Part shown: in pieces, positions 1 to 11,299 of the stretch
Numbering within the stretch: position 1 is the first letter of the stretch
Layout: every line of letters begins with the position of its first letter
DNA from: an uncultured Holophagaceae bacterium
Lineage (GTDB): Bacteria; Acidobacteriota; Holophagae; Holophagales; Holophagaceae
Direction: 5' to 3'
Length of the DNA: 64,000 bases
Assembly: GCA_903937385.1 (NCBI GenBank)
Contig: CAIZZF010000004.1
Span: 79,809 to 143,808 of the forward strand
Position numbers and translations under genes: made by a program
The notes under the pieces: model-generated
What the model saw: only the letters and a program-made list of their open reading frames with translations
Databases searched by the model: none
What the model was told of the DNA's origin: nothing

Positions 1-12
1 AGCCGCGCTCAC

Positions 13-41
13 AAGGAATCGTGGGCGCAGCCCGCGATTCC

Positions 42-43
<2 letters not shown>
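13..43 (-). terminator. Inverted repeat at the glnS 3' end
   Basis: A 9-bp perfect stem (AAGGAATCG at 13-21, CGATTCCTT at 35-43) overlaps the glnS stop codon. On the minus strand no T-run follows, so intrinsic termination is uncertain. It may instead protect the mRNA end. Confidence 0.4.
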
Positions 44-1745
<1,702 letters not shown>

Positions 1746-1798
1746 GATTTGATCCGTTCTCTTCCACGATACCGACTAAAGGGCCCTTCCCATCAGGC

Positions 1799-2614
1799 TC
1801 AGCCCAGCCCGGCGGCGACCTGGGTGGCGCGCTCGATGCCGCGGGCGACGACGGAGCGGATGCGGCCGTCCTCCAGGACCATCAGGCCGGCGATGGTGCA
1901 GCCGGCGGGGGTAGTGACTTCGTCCTTGAGGGCGGCGGGGTGGCGGCCGGTCTCCAGCACCATGGAGGCGGCGCCCAGGGTCATCTGGGCGGCCAGCTCC
2001 ACGGCCACGGCCCGGGGCAGGCCGCACTGCACGCCACCTTCTGCGAGGGACTCCAGGATGACGAACATGAAGGCCGGGCCGCTGGCGCTGAGGCCAGTGA
2101 CCGCGTCCATGTGCTTTTCGTCCAGGTCCATGACCCGGCCCAGGGGCTCGAAGAGGACCCGGGCCTGGGCCAGCTGGGCCTCGGTGACACCCTTGCCCGG
2201 GGCCAGCACCGTCATGCCGCGCCGGATGGAGCAGGGGGTGTTGGGCATCGCCCGGATCAGTGGCGTGCCGGAGGGCACGTGCTCTGCCAGGAACGCCAGC
2301 GTCGTGCCCGCGGCGATGGACACCACCAGGGGCCGGTGGTCGAGGGCCCCGGCGGCCGTCAGCCCGGCCAGCAGCTCCTTCAGCTCCCGGGGCTTGACGC
2401 AGAGCAGGATGACCTCGGCGGCCTTGGCGGTGGCCTCCACTTCATTGGAGAGCTGGATGCCGAGGGCCCCGGCCCGGGCCTTCCCGGCCGCGGGATGAAC
2501 ATCGGCAGCCTGGATGTGGGCCGCCGGGTAGCCCGAGGCCTCCACCAGACCGGCGCTGATGGCCTGGCCCATGGTGCCGAAGCCGAGGATGGCGAGCTTG
2601 GGGTGTTGGCTCAT
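1799..2614 (-). CDS. proC: Pyrroline-5-carboxylate reductase
   Basis: Catalyses the last step of proline synthesis, reducing pyrroline-5-carboxylate with NAD(P)H. The 271-residue protein starts MSQHPKLAILGFGTMGQAI, a Rossmann-fold dinucleotide-binding motif. It carries the family signature region SGPAFMFVILESLAEGGV and a dimerisation C-terminus. The ATG at 2614 is preceded by CCAGGAG and is preferred over an in-frame upstream start at 2659 that would overlap the previous gene. It is downstream of gltX and the small gene at 2629-2973, in one apparent transcript running towards glnS. Confidence 0.95.
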   Translation of the reverse strand: MSQHPKLAILGFGTMGQAISAGLVEASGYPAAHIQAADVHPAAGKARAGALGIQLSNEVEATAKAAEVILLCVKPRELKELLAGLTAAGALDHRPLVVSIAAGTTLAFLAEHVPSGTPLIRAMPNTPCSIRRGMTVLAPGKGVTEAQLAQARVLFEPLGRVMDLDEKHMDAVTGLSASGPAFMFVILESLAEGGVQCGLPRAVAVELAAQMTLGAASMVLETGRHPAALKDEVTTPAGCTIAGLMVLEDGRIRSVVARGIERATQVAAGLG

Positions 2615-2628
2615 GGGGGCTCCTGGGA

Positions 2629-2973
2629 TCACTGGTCGCGGCTCTGGCCGAGGGTCCACCAGGCGCAGTCCTCGAGGTTCGAGACCACGAAGCCCTGGCG
2701 GAGCTCGGAGATGCGCTGGAACTGGGTGAAGGCGTTCGTGTGGAAGCCCGTGGTGACCTCGCCCGGGCCGGAGCGCACGCCGAAGAAGAAGTCCGAGTGC
2801 TCGAGCCCCAGCCGGTGGAGCGTCTCCTGCAGGGCCGCCCGGTGGTCGATGCCCTCGGGGATGCCCTGGATCACCTGGACCGTGTCACCGGCGATGAGGG
2901 TGGGCGCGTAGGCCACGGTGCCCTGATCCTCCAGCACCGCAAGGGTGATCTGGGTGAACTCGTTCAGGTCCAT
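2629..2973 (-). CDS. Conserved-looking small protein of unknown function
   Basis: I do not recognise this 114-residue soluble protein. It has no signal peptide or membrane segment and a single cysteine, in the C-terminal DCAWW region. The ATG at 2973 overlaps the gltX stop (TGATG), which signals translational coupling to gltX; a GTG at 2982 in frame is less likely. proC begins 14 bp after its stop. The tight packing between two housekeeping genes argues that it is a real gene. Its function could relate to either neighbour, or it may simply share the transcript. Confidence 0.7.
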   Translation of the reverse strand: MDLNEFTQITLAVLEDQGTVAYAPTLIAGDTVQVIQGIPEGIDHRAALQETLHRLGLEHSDFFFGVRSGPGEVTTGFHTNAFTQFQRISELRQGFVVSNLEDCAWWTLGQSRDQ

Positions 2974-4445
2974 CAGAGCCACCGTTCCAGGCGCGCCGCG
3001 ACCTCGTCCCGACCCACCAGCATGAGGGTGTCGTAGATGCCTGGGCTCACGGGCTTGCCGCAGAGGGCCACGCGCAGGGCCTGGGCCAGGTCCTTGGTCT
3101 TGAGGCCGTGCCGCTCGAGGATGGCCGCGAAGGCCGACTCCAGGCTGTCATGGCTATAGTCCACGAGCTCGCGGACCTCACGCAGGGCAGGCTGTACGGC
3201 AGGCGTCAGAAACTTCTCCACCGCCTTCTCGTCGAAGCTGGCAGGCCGCTCGAAGGCGAAGCGCAGGGCCTCGGCCATGTCCGTGAGGGACTTGCCCTTC
3301 TGGGTGGCCTGGATGGCCTGGGCTTTCCAGGCGTCCGGCTTCTCTTCCCAAGCGGCGGGCAGGAAGGGCCGGAGGTGGGGCTCCAGCTCCTGCCAGGGGG
3401 ACCGCTGGATGAGCTTCTGGTTGATCCACTGCAGCTTGTCCATGTCGAAGCGGGCGGCACTCTTCTGGCAGTCGTCCAGGTCGAAGAGCTGGATCATCTG
3501 CGTATCCGTGAGCAATTCTTCCTCGGCGCTCTCCACGGCCTTGCCGTCGATCTTGGGGGTCCAGGACAGGCGCGCCAGGGCCAGCCGCACGGCCGATGGC
3601 AGCAGGCCCATGGCCTGGTATTCCGTGATGCTGGTGGCCCCATGGCGCTTGCTGAGCTTGGCGCCATCCGCGCCCAGGATCATGGGCACGTGGGCGAAGG
3701 CCGGCAGGTCGTAGCCAAGCGCCTCGAAGAGCGGGATCTGCTTGGGGGTGTTGTTCAGGTGGTCGTCGCCCCGGATGACGTGGGTCACCTCCATGTGGGT
3801 GTCGTCCACCACCACGCAGAAGTTGTAGGTGGGCACGCCGATGACCCCGGGTCCGTCGCCGGTGCGGGCGATGATCCAGTCATCCAGGCTGTCGGCGGGG
3901 AAGCGGGTGTCGCCCTTGATGAGGTCCGCCACGACGATGTCGCCGGTCTCGGGCATGCGGAAGCGGACGGCCGCGGGCTGGCTGGCGTCATGGTGCGCCT
4001 CGGCGCAGCCCCGGCCAGCATCCAGGCCCCGGTTGTACTGGAAGACCTTGCCGGCGGCCTCCACGGTCTTGCGGCGGGCGTCCAGGGTCTCCCGGTCGCA
4101 GCGGCAGCGGTAGGCCAGGCCCTTGTCCAGCAGCTCCTGGATCTTGGCGCGGTAGCGGTCCATGCGCTGCATCTGGCGGTAGGGGCCGTGAGCGCCGGTC
4201 CAGGCGCTGGGATCCCCCACCACTGGCCCCTCGTCCCAGTCCAGGCCGCACCAGGCCATGCCTTCTTCGATGATGCGGATGTTGTCATCGGTGCTGCGGG
4301 AGAGGTCCGTGTCCTCGATGCGCAGGATGAAGCGGCCCCCGTGCCGGCGGGCGTAGAGCCAGCAGAACAGCGCCGTCCGCACCCCGCCGATGTGCAGCAT
4401 GCCGGTGGGGGACGGGGCGAAGCGGGTGACAACCTGGCGGGACAT
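2973..4445 (-). CDS. gltX: Glutamyl-tRNA synthetase
   Basis: Attaches glutamate to tRNA(Glu). The 490-residue class I enzyme has the HIGH-type motif PSPTGMLHIGGVRTAL near the N-terminus and the KMSKS-type motif KLSKRHG near residue 245. A probable zinc site is visible as CRC followed about 30 residues later by CAEAHH, as in zinc-containing GluRS. The ATG at 4445 has GGAG upstream. An extended ORF to 4499 exists but would run into the hairpin at 4499-4519. The stop overlaps the start of the small gene at 2973. Confidence 0.96.
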   Translation of the reverse strand: MSRQVVTRFAPSPTGMLHIGGVRTALFCWLYARRHGGRFILRIEDTDLSRSTDDNIRIIEEGMAWCGLDWDEGPVVGDPSAWTGAHGPYRQMQRMDRYRAKIQELLDKGLAYRCRCDRETLDARRKTVEAAGKVFQYNRGLDAGRGCAEAHHDASQPAAVRFRMPETGDIVVADLIKGDTRFPADSLDDWIIARTGDGPGVIGVPTYNFCVVVDDTHMEVTHVIRGDDHLNNTPKQIPLFEALGYDLPAFAHVPMILGADGAKLSKRHGATSITEYQAMGLLPSAVRLALARLSWTPKIDGKAVESAEEELLTDTQMIQLFDLDDCQKSAARFDMDKLQWINQKLIQRSPWQELEPHLRPFLPAAWEEKPDAWKAQAIQATQKGKSLTDMAEALRFAFERPASFDEKAVEKFLTPAVQPALREVRELVDYSHDSLESAFAAILERHGLKTKDLAQALRVALCGKPVSPGIYDTLMLVGRDEVAARLERWL

Positions 4446-4498
4446 GGGGACTCCGGCTTCCAGGGGACGGCGGTGGGCCATCGGCTGGAGGAAAAGCA

Positions 4499-4552
4499 TC
4501 GGGCGCCCAGGGCGCCCGACAGACCGCTGAGAGCTGACGGCTGACAGCCTAT
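4499..4552 (-). terminator. Rho-independent terminator of mglA with adjacent repeat
   Basis: A 9-bp perfect GC stem (TCGGGCGCC at 4499-4507, GGCGCCCGA at 4511-4519) is followed on the minus strand by TGCTTTTCC. It sits between mglA and gltX and should end the mglA transcript. Just beside it (4527-4550) is a GAGAGCTGACGGCTGACAG stretch, which belongs to the same repeat family as the gap at 28.98-29.16 kb. Confidence 0.7.
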
Positions 4553-5424
4553 CTAATATACAGCTTCAGCTTGATTTCGACGGGGTTCTCGCCATTGAAG
4601 AGGCTCTTGTCGAGGACCACGGGCACCTCGACCACGCTGCTGTGGGGCATGTGGTGGACCTGGGCGGCCACATGGGGGACGGTCACGGTCTCGGCCGGGA
4701 TCTCATCAATCTCCTCCAACAGCTCCCCGGCGGAGAGCTCCTCGACTTCCAGGGGCCGGGTGGACTCCTGCACGGGCGGCCGGGGGGGCGGCGGTGGGGC
4801 GCCCAGGGCGGCCTGGGGCTCCTCCACGACACCGCCGCCATACTTCTCGGCGAGGCTCTTCAGGACCAGCTTGGCCACCCCCGTGAGGGTCTCCCGGACC
4901 CCCTCGCCCCGCATGGCGCAGGCGGGGAAGGTGGGCACCCCGAAGATGTTGACCTCCCGCTCCAGGGTCTCGATGGGCAGGGCGTTGGGCGTATCCCGCT
5001 TGTTCCACTGGATCACGTGGGGGATCTTCGCCAGATCCGCCCCCTGGTCCTTGAGGTTGACGATGAGGTTCTGGAAGCTCTCCTTGTTGCTCTCCAGCGC
5101 CGGGGCCTGGGAGTCCGCCACAAAGACAACGGCGTCGGCGCCGCGCAGGACCAGCTTCCGGGTGGCGTCATAGAAGACCTGACCGGGCACCGTGTAGAGC
5201 TGGATCCGGGTCTTCATCCCCCGGATGGTGCCGAGGTCGATGGGCAGGAAGTCAAAGAAGAGCGTGCGGTCCGTCTGCGTGGCCAGGGAGAGCATCTTGC
5301 CCCGGCCGTCCCCGGGCAGGGTGTCGTAGACATGCTGGAGATTGGTTGTCTTCCCGCACAAGCCGGGACCGTAGTAGACAATCTTGGCCGTCAATTCCTT
5401 GGTGGCCGCATTGAAAAGCACCAT
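4549..5424 (-). CDS. mglA: MglA-type Ras-like GTPase with C-terminal extension
   Basis: Small GTPase of the MglA family, which sets cell polarity and pilus or gliding motility in Myxococcus and relatives. Residues 1-195 hold the GTPase: P-loop YYGPGLCGKTTN, switch region with TVPGQ, and the NKxD-type WNKRD. About 95 extra residues follow: a proline-rich linker, an acidic stretch, and a hydrophobic end (VEIKLKLYIR). Myxococcus MglA stops at about 195 residues, so the tail is unusual. The ATG at 5424 gives the typical MVLFNAATKELT start. No MglB-like (roadblock) gene lies next to it. An FHA-RDD gene is divergent from it across 125 bp. Confidence 0.9.
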   Translation of the reverse strand: MVLFNAATKELTAKIVYYGPGLCGKTTNLQHVYDTLPGDGRGKMLSLATQTDRTLFFDFLPIDLGTIRGMKTRIQLYTVPGQVFYDATRKLVLRGADAVVFVADSQAPALESNKESFQNLIVNLKDQGADLAKIPHVIQWNKRDTPNALPIETLEREVNIFGVPTFPACAMRGEGVRETLTGVAKLVLKSLAEKYGGGVVEEPQAALGAPPPPPRPPVQESTRPLEVEELSAGELLEEIDEIPAETVTVPHVAAQVHHMPHSSVVEVPVVLDKSLFNGENPVEIKLKLYIR

Positions 5425-5549
5425 GCCTGCACCTTCGAGTCTTGGGGAAGATTGGCGGGTCCGCCCCGACGCGTCAAGGAAGAACCCGGCCGAAACCTGG
5501 CTTGGATGCGCTACACTTCCGGCCATCCCATCTACCGCGAGGATTTCCT

Positions 5550-6662
5550 ATGGCAAAGCTGCTGGTACATGAAACCGCGGGCGTCCGAGAGTTCGAGATA
5601 GTCGACAACGAGGTCCACATGGGCCGCGAGCTGGACAACACCCTCCGCCTCCCCGATCCCAGCATCAGCCGCCACCACTGCGTCCTCCGCAAAGTCGGCG
5701 AAGGCTATGAGATCCAAGACTTGCAGAGCAGCAACGGGGTGCTGGTCAACGGCAACCGGGTGCAGTCCTCCCCCCTGAGGGACGGGGACCGGGTCACCCT
5801 GGGCCAGGTCCAGATGACCTTCCGCGACCCCCAGCTCGAGGCCAGCCCCAACACCACCGCCGTGAGCGTCCAGGTGCCCCAGGGCACCGTGCGCATGTCC
5901 GCCGAGGAGCTCGCGGCCATCCACTCCGGGAAGCCCCCCGTCGAGGCCGGGTCCCAGCCGTTGAGCCAGGATCAGATCGCCACGGGCCAGGTGGTGAGCC
6001 AGGCCCCGCCGCCGGTTCCCCCGGTGGCACCCGCCCCCCTGCCCAGCCCGGCCCTGCCCCCACGAGTCGCCTCGACGGGTTCACTCCTGCCGCCCATCCC
6101 CGACGACGCCATCCCCACCGGGGAGCGCGGGGACTTCGTCAGCCGCCTGGTGGCAACCCTCATCGACTACTCCCCCATGCTGGCCATCCAGATCCTCTCC
6201 CTCCTCCTGCTGCCCAGCACCCTGGGCACCCGGGGCATGGGGGCGGGGCTCGGGGCCATTGCCGCCCTTGGCTGCCTCTCCTTCCTGCTCCTCGTCGCCT
6301 ATGTCTTCCTCGTGCCCTGGTGCTGGATTACCTACGGCGCCACCCCCGGCAAGAAGCTCATGAAGCTGAGAGTGGTCCCGGAGGGCAACCCCACGGGCAG
6401 GCTCGACGTGGGGATGGCCGCGCTCCGAATGATCGGCTACCTGGTGAACGGGCTCATCGCCTGGGTGATCACCCTGCCCTTCACAGCCATGTTCGTCCTC
6501 GGGGCCATGGCCACCGGGGGCCTGGGCGGGAACCTGATCCTGATGAGAATCGTCAACTTCGGCGCCAGCATCCTGCCCTACCTGCTCATCCTGTTCACCG
6601 CCGAACGAAAGGGCCTCCACGATATGATCAGCAAGTCCGTGGTGATCAAGGTCGACCGCTGA
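5550..6662 (+). CDS. FHA domain - RDD membrane protein
   Basis: A 370-residue protein with an N-terminal FHA phosphothreonine-binding domain (about residues 20-90, motifs MGRELDNTL, SISRHH and SSNGVLVNG), a Pro/Ala-rich linker (about 130-200) and a C-terminal RDD-family membrane domain with several hydrophobic helices. It probably brings phosphoprotein recognition to the inner membrane; the RDD domain's role in transport is not clear in most bacteria. The ATG at 5550 follows GCGAGGA, and an in-frame extension to 5442 overlaps the divergent mglA promoter region. A kinase that could supply the phospho-ligand lies at 60.5 kb, but no direct link is visible. Confidence 0.88.
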   Translation: MAKLLVHETAGVREFEIVDNEVHMGRELDNTLRLPDPSISRHHCVLRKVGEGYEIQDLQSSNGVLVNGNRVQSSPLRDGDRVTLGQVQMTFRDPQLEASPNTTAVSVQVPQGTVRMSAEELAAIHSGKPPVEAGSQPLSQDQIATGQVVSQAPPPVPPVAPAPLPSPALPPRVASTGSLLPPIPDDAIPTGERGDFVSRLVATLIDYSPMLAIQILSLLLLPSTLGTRGMGAGLGAIAALGCLSFLLLVAYVFLVPWCWITYGATPGKKLMKLRVVPEGNPTGRLDVGMAALRMIGYLVNGLIAWVITLPFTAMFVLGAMATGGLGGNLILMRIVNFGASILPYLLILFTAERKGLHDMISKSVVIKVDR

Positions 6663-6722
6663 CGTGCCTCTGACCACCCGCACCGGCGCCCTCCCGACGG
6701 CCGCCTTTCCCGAGGGGCCCGC

Positions 6723-7250
6723 ATGATCCTCACCGGTCGGCAGATCCAGGAGGCCCGGACCCAGGGCCAGCTGCGCATCGAGCCCTGGCGCGACGAACAG
6801 CTCAACCCCAACAGCTACAACCTGCGCCTCGGCGAGGACCTGGCCGTCTATACCGAGCACGAGCTCGACATGGCCCGGCCCAACGGCATCGAGTTCCTCA
6901 AGATCCCCCCCGAGGGCCTGCTGCTGCGGCCGGGGCGGCTCTACCTGGGCCGCACCCTGGAGTACACCGAGACCCAGGGCATGGTCCCCATGCTGGAGGG
7001 GCGCAGCAGCGTCGGCCGCCTGGGCCTCTTCGTGCACGTCACCGCCGGCTTCGGCGACATCGGCTTCTGCGGCTACTGGACCCTGGAGATCAGCTGCATC
7101 CAGCCCGTGCGGATCTATGCCGGCGTGGCCATCTGCCAGATCTTCTACCACACCGTCAGCGGCGCCTACGACAGCTACGACTCCGGCAAGTACCAGCGCA
7201 ACTCAGGCATCCAGCCCTCGATGCTGTGGAAGGACTTCATCAAGGACTAA
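6723..7250 (+). CDS. dcd: dCTP deaminase
   Basis: Converts dCTP to dUTP, feeding dTMP synthesis; some family members are bifunctional and continue to dUMP. The 175-residue trimeric-type protein has the NPNSYNLRLG motif near residue 30 and the active-site block EGRSSVGRLGLFVHVTAGF, with the conserved catalytic Arg-Ser-Ser, followed by GFCGYWTLEISC. The start ATG at 6723 follows GAGGGG. It is 60 bp downstream of the FHA-RDD gene and converges on the cyclase gene with only 6 bp between the stops. I cannot tell mono- from bifunctional by eye. Confidence 0.93.
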   Translation: MILTGRQIQEARTQGQLRIEPWRDEQLNPNSYNLRLGEDLAVYTEHELDMARPNGIEFLKIPPEGLLLRPGRLYLGRTLEYTETQGMVPMLEGRSSVGRLGLFVHVTAGFGDIGFCGYWTLEISCIQPVRIYAGVAICQIFYHTVSGAYDSYDSGKYQRNSGIQPSMLWKDFIKD

Positions 7251-7256
7251 GAGTGC

Positions 7257-8867
<1,611 letters not shown>

Positions 8868-8959
8868 GGCGGGTCCGGAGTGGGAAGGGGGTGAGTTTAG
8901 CACGCGCTACTGACGTCATCGGCCGGGGGCGGTAATCTGTGAGGTTCACCGGAGGCCCG

Positions 8960-10339
8960 TTGACCAAAGTCGGATTCATGTCCCTGGGATGCCCCAAGAA
9001 CCTCGTGGATAGCGAGGTGATGCTGGGGCACCTGCGGCTCAAGGGCTACGAGATCACCCCGGTGCTGGCGGAGGCCCAGATCCTGGTGGTGAACACCTGC
9101 GGCTTCATCGACGCCGCCAAGCAGGAGAGCGTCGAGGCCATCCTCCAGGCCGCTGCCATGAAGAAGGACGGCGTCTGCGAGAAACTCATCGTGGCGGGCT
9201 GCCTGGTGGAGCGCTACCGGGACGAGCTCATGGCCGGGATGCCGGAGATCGACGCCTGCCTGGGCACCCGGGACATCGAGCAGATCGCCGAGGTCATCGG
9301 CGCCGGGGCCTCCTTCGAGCTGAACCCCAATCCCGACTACCTCTACTCCGAGGCCAGCCCTCGGCTGCTCACCACCCCCAAGGCCAGCGCCTACCTGAAG
9401 ATCAGCGAAGGCTGCGACCACGCCTGCGCCTTCTGCGTGATCCCCCTGCTCCGGGGCGCCCAGCGCAGCCGCCGCATCGAGAGCGTGGTGGCCGAGGCCG
9501 AGAACCTGGTGGCCCAGGGCGTCCTGGAGATCAGCCTGGTGGGCCAGGACACCACAGACTACGGCCGGGACTTCGGCGACCCCGATGCCCTGGAGAAGCT
9601 GGTGCGGGCCCTGGGCCAGGTGGCGGGCCTGCGCTGGTTCCGCATCCACTACGCCTACCCCAACCGCCTCACGGACGGTCTCCTGCACGCCATGGCCGAG
9701 ACCCCCAACTGCGCCCGCTACCTGGACATGCCCCTGCAGCACGCCGACGCCGCCATCCTCAAGGCCATGGCCCGAGGCGGCAGCCGCAAGCAGTTCCTGA
9801 AGCTGCTGGAGAAGGTGCGGCGCCTGGTGCCGGGCATCGCCATCCGCTCGAACTTCATTGTGGGGTTCCCCGGCGAGGACGAGGCCGCTTTCGCCGAGCT
9901 GAAAGCCTTCGTGCAGGAGGCCCGCTTCGACCACGTGGGCGTCTTCACCTACAGCCCCGAGGAGGGCACCACGGCCCACGCCCTGGGGGATCCCGTGCCC
10001 AAGCGCACCAAGGAGGCCCGCAAGCGGCGCCTGCTGGAGCTGCAGCAGAAGATCGCCCGGGAGAAGAACCAGGAGAAGGTGGGCCAGGTCATCGACGTGC
10101 TGGTCGAGGGCGCCCACGAAGAGACGGACCTGATCATCAAGGGCCGCCACCAGGGCCAGGCCCCAGAGATCGATGGCGCCGTGCTGCTGGTGGACGGCAC
10201 ACCCCAGCCCAACACCATCCAGCGCGTCCGCATCGTCAAAGCCCACGCCTACGACCTCATCGGCGAAGTCGAAGAGGGCGGCCTCGAAGCCAGCACCGCC
10301 GCCTACGAAGCCGCGTTCAGGGGCAGAACGAAAGTCTGA
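8960..10339 (+). CDS. rimO: Ribosomal protein S12 methylthiotransferase RimO
   Basis: Radical-SAM enzyme that methylthiolates an aspartate of ribosomal protein S12. It has an N-terminal UPF0004 domain with three cluster cysteines (SLGCPKN, NTCGFID, AGCLVERY), the radical-SAM motif CDHACAFC (CxxxCxxC) near residue 150, and a C-terminal TRAM domain. The TTG at 8960 is chosen because GGAGG ends 4 nt upstream and the product then begins with the family-typical TKVGFMSLGCPKNLVDSE; a GTG at 8939 and an ATG at 8978 are alternatives. Length (459 residues) is normal for the family. Confidence 0.94.
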   Translation: MTKVGFMSLGCPKNLVDSEVMLGHLRLKGYEITPVLAEAQILVVNTCGFIDAAKQESVEAILQAAAMKKDGVCEKLIVAGCLVERYRDELMAGMPEIDACLGTRDIEQIAEVIGAGASFELNPNPDYLYSEASPRLLTTPKASAYLKISEGCDHACAFCVIPLLRGAQRSRRIESVVAEAENLVAQGVLEISLVGQDTTDYGRDFGDPDALEKLVRALGQVAGLRWFRIHYAYPNRLTDGLLHAMAETPNCARYLDMPLQHADAAILKAMARGGSRKQFLKLLEKVRRLVPGIAIRSNFIVGFPGEDEAAFAELKAFVQEARFDHVGVFTYSPEEGTTAHALGDPVPKRTKEARKRRLLELQQKIAREKNQEKVGQVIDVLVEGAHEETDLIIKGRHQGQAPEIDGAVLLVDGTPQPNTIQRVRIVKAHAYDLIGEVEEGGLEASTAAYEAAFRGRTKV

Positions 10340-10624
10340 AACCAACGCCGAGACCACTGAGCGAAAGGATAAACTGATCCAACGCCAAAACGCAAAGACG
10401 CGAAGAAGGGCCTGTGGAGACGCTCCCGATTCGTGTCCCTTTTATGCCCTTTGTGTTCTTTGTGGTTAATTCTGCTATTGCTTTACCGGTGTTCTGCGGT
10501 GGCTAAAACAGGTCCTTCCATGACCCGCGTCAGTCCATCCCCTTCATCCCTGTGGAAAAGCATTTTGCCGGGGATGGACGGGGATGAACGGTGATGGGAA
10601 GCAGGCCCCGGTTATCCTCTTGGG
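10340..10624. repeat. Intergenic repeat stretch after rimO
   Basis: This 285-bp gap holds no gene I can support. It contains low-complexity units: CAAAACGCAAAGACGCGAAG around 10386-10405 and CTTTGTGTTCTTTGTGGTT around 10449-10467. An inverted repeat follows, GTCCATCCCC plus TTCATCCC (10533-10550) against GGGGATGGAC plus GGGATGAA (10570-10588). The same style of short-unit repeat recurs in other gaps of the window. It probably ends rimO transcription. Confidence 0.6.
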
Positions 10625-11299
10625 ATGCTTGAGCTTCGCGCCATCACCCGCGCTTACGAACTCGGCGGCGAGCGCGCCGGGGTGTTCGACGTGTCGCTGT
10701 CGGTGCCGAAGGGCTGCCTGGCGGTGCTGGCAGGGCCCAGTGGCAGCGGCAAGACCACCCTGCTGCAGCTGGCGGGGCTGCTGGACACGCCGGACGAGGG
10801 CGAGGTCCTGCTGGAGGGGAAGAATGTCTCTGCCCTGCCCGAGACGGCCCGCTGCCGCCTGCGGCTGCGCCGGCTGGGCTTCGTGTTCCAGGCTGCGAAC
10901 CTGGTGCCCGTGCTGTCGGCCCTCGAGAACGTGATGCTGCCCCTGCAGCTACAGGGGTCAGGAGAAATGGAGGCGAGACGCCGCGCCGAGGCGGCCCTCC
11001 TGCGCGTGGGCCTCGCGGACCGCCTGCACCACCGGCCGGGCCAGCTCAGCGGCGGGCAGCAGCAGCGCACGGCCATCGCCCGGGCCCTGGCCCCGGAGCC
11101 CCTGCTGGTGCTGGCGGACGAGCCCACCGCAGCCCTGGATCACGCCCACGGTGGCCCCCTCATGGACCTCATGGCCGAGCTGGCCGCGGAGCAGGGCGTC
11201 ACCTTCCTGGTGGCCAGCCACGACCCCGCCGTCATCGCCCGCGCCCACCGCGTCTTCCGCCTGGCCGACGGCCGCCTGGTGGGGGAGGACGCACCATGA
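10625..11299 (+). CDS. ABC transporter ATP-binding protein (LolD/MacB type)
   Basis: ATPase of a MacB/LolCDE-type mechanotransmission transporter. The 224-residue protein has Walker A GPSGSGKTTLLQL (about 38-50), the Q-loop FVFQAANLVPVLSALENV typical of the LolD/MacB/FtsE branch, signature LSGGQQQRTAIARAL, and Walker B LLVLADEPTAALD. Its last codons overlap the permease start by 4 nt, so the two proteins form one transporter. The substrate is unknown: lipoprotein release, antibiotic efflux or another envelope task are all possible. No LolA or TolC partner is in the window. Confidence 0.9.
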   Translation: MLELRAITRAYELGGERAGVFDVSLSVPKGCLAVLAGPSGSGKTTLLQLAGLLDTPDEGEVLLEGKNVSALPETARCRLRLRRLGFVFQAANLVPVLSALENVMLPLQLQGSGEMEARRRAEAALLRVGLADRLHHRPGQLSGGQQQRTAIARALAPEPLLVLADEPTAALDHAHGGPLMDLMAELAAEQGVTFLVASHDPAVIARAHRVFRLADGRLVGEDAP

